Shown: piece after piece, positions 58,955-64,000 of the stretch
Layout: the number at the start of each line of letters is the position of its first letter
Numbering within the stretch: position 1 is the stretch's first letter
Assembly: GCA_900073065.1 (NCBI GenBank)
Contig: FJOG01000014.1
Span: forward strand, 1,042,803 to 1,106,802
Length of the DNA: 64,000 nt
Reading direction: 5' to 3'
Source of the DNA: Phialocephala subalpina
Lineage: Eukaryota > Ascomycota > Leotiomycetes > Helotiales > Mollisiaceae
The notes under the pieces: model-generated
Database searches by the model: none
Told to the model about the DNA's origin: nothing
Seen by the model: only the letters and a program-made list of their open reading frames with translations
Program-made: the position numbers and the translations under genes

Positions 58955-59769
58955 ATGCACGAATGAACGAAGGGTGGATGGATCATGGATGGACTTGCAT
59001 ATGGATAGAGTGCATAGACTCGGCGTTTGTTTTTGGCAAAAATAAAGACGCGGTACCGAGAGTGTTCGTCAAGCATCGAGAATTGCAATTCTTTGGGGCG
59101 TCGGAACGAAAGGGCTATGGCGATATGTATCGAGACGGGAGTCGATGTAGGTAGATATTCGCTATGGAGCGATGAGCAACGCAATCCTTCTGTCCATACA
59201 CTTGCATTATTCTGCGTGATGCTTCTGATGCTTCGATCTCACCCGGACAACGATTGCCAGACCCGACATTGTTATTCTATACCTCAAAACTTCGAAAAGG
59301 GTTACAGTAGTGTCGGTGTGGCAGGATGCGCTGCTTTAATAAAGTCGCTCCTTCTTTCTTTGTTGAATAATAGCGGCGTCTCGGGCTTGGCAGTACATAA
59401 TCTCCGGACTTCACTTCGAATTCACCTCACTCACTCTCATGCCCATCTCACTCTATCTCATTCTTACTCAGGACGTCCGGTGTACTTTCCTCATCATGGG
59501 TTCTGTATCTTTGATGATGACCTCGCGAATATCAAGCCTAGTGACCTTGACCAAAGTCGCTGAGATTACACCCATTTCCTGCCTGTGTATTCGCTGAAAT
59601 TGTTGGTGCAGAGATGTTGGGAAGAGTTATAGGGAACATTTGGTTCTCTAGTGTTTTAATTTTATTTTATTGGGTATCTTTAACATCACATCATACAATA
59701 CTCCTTACCAATTCTTGTGTTTTGTTCCTCTCCCAATCAAATCTCTCCAACCACACGATTCGCCTCCAT
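58955..59769. other. Intergenic between convergent genes
   Basis: About 0.8 kb holding the 3' ends of two genes. Near 58955-59010 there is a GGATGGA/GAATGAACG-type simple repeat and near 59660 an AT-rich TTTTATTTTATT run. No gene is supported. Confidence 0.5.
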
Positions 59770-62031
59770 CTACTCCACTCCGATCTGTACCTTTCTCTGT
59801 AGGGGGAATGCCGACATGACTAGACCTCGCAAGTTACCACCTAGCGGACCTCGAACGACGACATTTTCACCTTCTTCGGCAACGGTATACCCTAGACCTG
59901 ACGATAGACCGCGGAACAGTCGCTGCATAGTCTGTATAGCCCGAGCTCGCTTTTCCTGCTCAGGGAATGGGAGTCGGACTACCTCTTGCATGACTCTGGC
60001 TGGTGCTGGTGCTTGGCTGAAGGTCGGAACGGAGCCTTGTGTTGGTGAGCGAGCGCCGTAGCCGTTGCCTTGTTGATGTTGGGGAGGTTGGCCGAATTGG
60101 GGAGCTGCGGAATCGGCCATTACTCTGCCTGAGAAAGCGCGAGCAGCTGGGTTGAATGTACTATAGTTTGGGTGAGATCCTGACCTGTGTTGGACCTGCT
60201 GGTTCGGAGCTACCATGGAGCGCATGGGAGATGTACTGGGCTGTCCGGAGAACGAACGGGAGTAGCCAGTTCCACCTTGTATATGCGATAGACCGCCACC
60301 GCGTCGTTGTTGTTGATGGTGAGGGCGGGAGTCTTGGGTTTGACCACCCGAGAGGGAGCTTAGGCCTTGTCCCGAGAACGAGCGAGAGTTGCCTTGACTG
60401 CCTCGACCACTTCGACCACGCTTGGGCTTCGGAGAGCCATTATTTCGTTGTTGTTGGGTAGGAGCTTGTTCGGGCTGAACCGTTGGAGTACCCGTAGATG
60501 AGTCCTTTCCCTGGCTTGAGGAGGAAATAGAGTGACCTTGGCTAACAGCAGATCTCTTCGCTGGCGGTGATCCGTCTCCTGGGCGAGGCGTGTATTTGGA
60601 GGGCACCATGACCTTCTCTGGACGCTTGGGCAGTGAGGAGTGCGGCTTGAGAGGTGACTGATCATAGAACTTCTTCGGTGTGACGGGAGGTGCGGCAGGG
60701 GCCTTCTTCTTCTTCTTCTTCTTAGGAGCCTGTGGCTTGGGCGTAGCGTACATGTCGTCCATAAGGGTGGAGAACTCAGCATTCGAAATATCAGGAATAC
60801 GACTACCAGAGTAATCGAAGGGTTGTTCTTGCAATTCTGGCTCAACAGCCTCGAGGTAGTCCAGTCCATCGCCCAAGAAATCCGGATCAGGACGTGCATT
60901 GTGTTTAGCAAGCTCCGGGAACGGATCGTCTTCAAATGATGTGCCAAGTCCTAAGTCGAGTTTGTACTGGCGTACAAGCTTCTCCTCATATTCGTTGGTA
61001 GCAATCGGTAGGGGGACGCCTTGAAGGGGTGTATCTCGGATTTTGGCACCTGGATGAGGAGGTGGAATATCGTAAACGTCGTTCGGGTCCATCTTATGAC
61101 TGTCGTTAACTTCAGAGGCGGGCTCTGTAATCTTGGTCGCCAGATCGACGGCATCCTCTAATCCGAGCCCTTTCATCTGATCCTCGTGGCCGCTGCCCTT
61201 CTCCTGACCACTGCCGACCTCCGATGCAGATTCTGGAGCCTCGGCCGGAACCTCTGCCATACCATCCAACCCAGATTCTCCCACCTGCTCCAGGACATCA
61301 TCGCCCAGCTCGCCGCCATGATTAGCTCCAAACCCCAGCACTTCCTTGGAGAATTGCACCTTCCTGTCCAACTCGATTTTCTTTTCCTCGATCTCAACCA
61401 ACAATTGATCGGGCATATTACCGACATCGCCGCCATATCGCTTGAAGACTTCAACCTCATCCAGAAAGTTTGTCTCAATATCGGTCACAGTCTCCTCAAA
61501 CATGCTGGTCAATAGCGCCGCCTTGCCTAGATCTCCATTGAACATCCAATCAGGAAGTTCAATCTTGGTGAAATCCAAACCGTTCACAATGTCCATCGCC
61601 TCCTTTTCTCGTTGCTCTTGGGTGATAGACAACTCGCCTAGTCTGTGTATTTGCTTTAGGTTGACGTGAGTGCCATCGAAATACTCAGGATAAGGGTTCT
61701 CTCGAATATTTGCTTGGGCGCAGGAGAGGATGTACTCCATCTCATTCCATGGCTTATCGTCTTTCTTCGGAGTCGACTCATCTGAATTGCCTCCTTGATG
61801 GCCAACTCCTTCGACGCGATATCGGGTGGCGAGGCCATCCATTGAGACGCGTTGTCCAAGAATTAGCTGTTTTCCATTTCGAAGACCGCGTTCTCGGAGA
61901 GAATTCGTCGACTTTGCCTTCTTCAGTGCTGACTCGAGAGGTTGGCTTTGTTGGTTTGCACGTCGTCGCTCCTCCACCAGTGCTTTAGCCGCAGCCTCAG
62001 CTTCAGCCTTTTGTCGTCTTGTCTCGGGCAT
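59770..62031 (-). CDS. Unknown fungal protein with conserved N-terminal core and disordered C-terminus
   Basis: A 753-residue intronless frame. The open frame reaches 62196, but the codon there is GTG; I start at the ATG at 62031 (MPETRRQKAEAEAAAKALVE). The first 90 residues are charged and helical. Residues of about 95-230 form an ordered-looking core (PWNEMEYILSCAQANIRENP, YPEYFDGTHVNLKQIHRLGE, KIELPDWMFNGDLGKAALL, FLDEVEVFKRYGG). The rest is mostly Pro/Ser/Gln/Gly-rich, with a run of seven Lys after PQAP and SFSGQ repeats. A short hydrophobic block near the end (GENVVVRGPLGGNLRGLVM) is again ordered. I do not recognise the family. A nuclear or RNA-related role is possible from the Lys and Arg-Gly content, but that is guesswork. 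Confidence 0.78.
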   Translation of the reverse strand: MPETRRQKAEAEAAAKALVEERRRANQQSQPLESALKKAKSTNSLRERGLRNGKQLILGQRVSMDGLATRYRVEGVGHQGGNSDESTPKKDDKPWNEMEYILSCAQANIRENPYPEYFDGTHVNLKQIHRLGELSITQEQREKEAMDIVNGLDFTKIELPDWMFNGDLGKAALLTSMFEETVTDIETNFLDEVEVFKRYGGDVGNMPDQLLVEIEEKKIELDRKVQFSKEVLGFGANHGGELGDDVLEQVGESGLDGMAEVPAEAPESASEVGSGQEKGSGHEDQMKGLGLEDAVDLATKITEPASEVNDSHKMDPNDVYDIPPPHPGAKIRDTPLQGVPLPIATNEYEEKLVRQYKLDLGLGTSFEDDPFPELAKHNARPDPDFLGDGLDYLEAVEPELQEQPFDYSGSRIPDISNAEFSTLMDDMYATPKPQAPKKKKKKKAPAAPPVTPKKFYDQSPLKPHSSLPKRPEKVMVPSKYTPRPGDGSPPAKRSAVSQGHSISSSSQGKDSSTGTPTVQPEQAPTQQQRNNGSPKPKRGRSGRGSQGNSRSFSGQGLSSLSGGQTQDSRPHHQQQRRGGGLSHIQGGTGYSRSFSGQPSTSPMRSMVAPNQQVQHRSGSHPNYSTFNPAARAFSGRVMADSAAPQFGQPPQHQQGNGYGARSPTQGSVPTFSQAPAPARVMQEVVRLPFPEQEKRARAIQTMQRLFRGLSSGLGYTVAEEGENVVVRGPLGGNLRGLVMSAFPLQRKVQIGVE

Positions 62032-63275
62032 TTGGGATGTGGTTCTGTAATCATTGTAGTAGAACTGTGAAAATTGGATGATTAGATATCTCTTAGTGGC
62101 GTTTGACGTGACGGGGGCGTTGGAGATCGACCAAGTCGTTGAGGATTGACGGGGGCGTTGAGAATTGACGGCGGTGGTGGAATAACCGCAGCTCACTTAC
62201 CAAGCGTTCGACTACCTTACAGACATACTTGTCCTTGTACCGTTTGTCTGCCATCCTTCTGGTCGGCGAGACTGTGTCTTTGCCAGATCGATGCTTTGAG
62301 TTGATCTGTCGGGTTGGAGGGCGTTGAAGATGAGGAGGATAGAGATCGTCTATTTTGGAGATGGCACTTCAAAGTTCTGGAATTGGGATGGGACGTTCTC
62401 ACCCGTTCACTTTCATTTCCAAATTTTCGGCTTATTGATATTCCGCTCTCACTTTGAGGCTGTCCCTGCAGAGGGGTTTTTTTTGCGTTTCTTCTTTGAA
62501 ATGTTTATTAAGTATCAACTGCAGCGACCGCCACTGCATTACATCAGTTTCCCACGACACAACCAGGAAATGATAGTTATACCCGGGTAGTTTCCAAGCA
62601 CAAATACCAGTCCTAGTGCATTGTTTTATGATTCTGTCGATCATGAAGCAGTGGAAGAGGTTGTTAGGTCACTGGGTTCTCCAATCTCGAAGCGAGTCAA
62701 AAAGGGGGGATATGTCAGCCAAGTCAAAGCCAAGCAATCACGTTTTTGTCTGCCCTTTGTCTTCAAAAGAAGAAAATCTTCAGATATCATGGACAACCCG
62801 TTTCGAATGTTGTTTTCCGATGTCACGGACAATAGAAGGCTGCACATCGCAACGGTTAAACATAGCTGTGCTGTGGTGAAAATCCGACAACAGCCAACTT
62901 CTTTAAACACATGTTTTGATTCAGTTCATTAAAGACAGCGCCTAAAAATTTGACTACGAAAGTTTATGATAAAATCATGCAAATCTTTATTGTTAATGGC
63001 CGAAGAGAGCATATATCTACATATGCTTGCTATTTCTAGACCCAGCAACTTGCAAAAAGGACAGGAGTGTAGTTGCGCAGCGTCCCATCCTGGGTTGCTT
63101 CTCCGCCGAAAGCCCAACATACGAGCAGCAAGGCCAAGGAGTTCCTCCATTTATAGCAATTCAACGATTCCCGCTCTGCCGAGTCGTAATCTCATGGCCC
63201 ATGTCTCTCCATCGTGGCTTCATGACTGTCTCCATCCATGCCAATTTCCTATTCTCCTCCATATCCGCGCCAGTC
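62032..63275. other. Intergenic, no supported gene
   Basis: About 1.2 kb. The interval 62070-62160 repeats GACGGGGGCGTTG-like text twice. A 103-codon open frame at 62621-62932 (+) has no recognisable features. The right part should hold the 3' region of the small cysteine-rich gene. Confidence 0.45.
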
Positions 63276-63628
63276 TCATATCGGTATAGCACTACTGACC
63301 TTTCCACTTAGTTCGACGGGCGCACCAAGCATCCTGCCATTCTAGTTAGTGTCCGAAATCTGATGTTTTGATTTTATTAAGGGTGTCATGAACTAACTTC
63401 TTTCCCCTTTCAGTCGCACAGCAGCCACAAAACAACGATGCCGGCCAGCAAACAGCCTATATCTAGTTAATTGATATTGAAGAAGAGGATATCATGACGA
63501 ACACATACAACCAGAATAATGGCTACACCAAAGCCAAGAGTTGGCCCAACAACTTTACAGTGGCATGGGTTTTGATCTGTGCCGCATTGAAAGCAAACCC
63601 AGGGAATACCAATTGGGAGACCAGCCAT
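63276..63628 (-). CDS. 78-residue cysteine-rich membrane protein (three exons)
   Basis: Not visible as a long open frame. On the minus strand, exons 63628-63509, 63456-63398 and 63333-63276 join in frame. The protein starts MAGLPIGIPWVCFQCGTD, continues with PCHCKVVGPTLGFGVAII, then CWPASLFCGCCATERGKK, and ends in a short polar tail. Eight cysteines cluster around one hydrophobic segment (FGVAIILVAVCWPASLF), and every intron has GT-AG ends. The CxxCGTD...NPCHCK pattern looks like a small conserved ascomycete family, recalled from memory and unnamed to me. Zinc binding or palmitoylation are possible. The last exon border could differ, because AAG|GTCAGT would also serve as a donor. Confidence 0.6.
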
Positions 63629-64000
63629 CTTGGTAGAGGCTACTGGTGCTGGTGACAGAAAATGAAACCGATGACAACTTTCTGGATAAATTGGGAAGGA
63701 ACCAAGGTTGATGATATCTGGGGGAAAGCTTGGGTCTTAAGAAGTACTTGCTACTACTAGTTCTCTGCCCATCACTGTCACCGTGACGTAATTCATGAAA
63801 CGACAGACAAGAGCCGGTGTTAGCTCCACATACTGCTCCCAGTAGTGCAGGACTATCGAGACTGTCAAATTCTTTCCCAACATCAAATCTTGGCAGCAAG
63901 TTAAAGTTTTCGATCAGCATTTCGGAGGTTGGAAAAAGATGAAGAAACTTCAGCCTCAATCCTGGAAACAATGGGGCTCTTTTGAAACAAATAGACGAAC
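63629..64000. other. Window end, no supported gene
   Basis: This stretch should contain the promoter of the small cysteine-rich gene. A minus-strand open frame of about 138 codons (63555-63971) overlaps that gene's first exon in another frame and is probably not coding. Any gene extending past the window edge cannot be judged. Confidence 0.4.

Noticed and set aside
60360..60947. 195-codon minus-strand frame and other large frames inside genes
   Set aside because: Shadow frames of the 753-residue protein, PPR-like gene, GCN1 and GUF1; composition follows the real frame.

Overview
This is a window of nuclear DNA from a filamentous ascomycete (Pezizomycotina). Genes have many short GT-AG introns of about 45-170 nt with CTAAC/CTGAC-type branch sites. 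They include fungus-specific families: a Zn2Cys6 factor, a combined homeodomain/C2H2 factor, a small Cwh-like mitochondrial protein and an ascomycete SET protein. The gene models resemble Helotiales/Leotiomycetes, but that placement is inference. A run of 596 N's (17151-17746) shows this is a draft scaffold.

Layout. From 1.7 to 30.9 kb, housekeeping genes mostly alternate in strand, as divergent and convergent pairs: GUF1(-), MAD2(+), a mitochondrial PPR-like gene(-), a Zn2Cys6 factor with an in-frame TGA(+), a dysferlin-domain gene(-), a Cwh-like gene(+), an unknown Cys/His protein(+), a SET gene broken by the assembly gap(-), an FMN-binding oxidase-like membrane protein(+), a phosphoglycerate-mutase-type phosphatase(-), a small multi-span membrane protein(+), NAA10(-), an SDR(+), methionyl-tRNA synthetase(-), LTO1(+) and a damaged gene(-). 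From 30.9 to 38.3 kb is a gene-poor island holding decayed coding fragments. From 38.3 to 64 kb come a homeodomain/zinc-finger factor(-), cytosolic SHMT(-), RPL19(-), GCN1(-), a DHX29-like helicase(+), a low-complexity unknown protein(-) and a 78-residue cysteine-rich membrane protein(-).

How the genes fit together. Translation is over-represented: GUF1 (mitochondrial elongation), MetRS, LTO1 (Fe-S loading of the ribosome-recycling ATPase), NAA10 (cotranslational N-acetylation), RPL19, GCN1 (amino-acid starvation sensing) and a DHX29-like scanning helicase. GCN1 and the helicase share a 218-bp divergent promoter. MetRS has a perfect Gcn4/Cpc1-type TGACTCA site 60 bp upstream of its ATG, which links it to the starvation pathway that GCN1 serves.

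I found no convincing CRISPR, tRNA, rRNA, intact transposon or biosynthetic cluster, and no clear new multi-gene system. The most notable points are the split start codon of RPL19, two GC-AG introns, the in-frame stop in the Zn2Cys6 factor, the decayed island and a diverged direct repeat between MetRS and LTO1. Exon borders were worked out by hand from reading frame, splice consensus and family similarity. No alignment was run.
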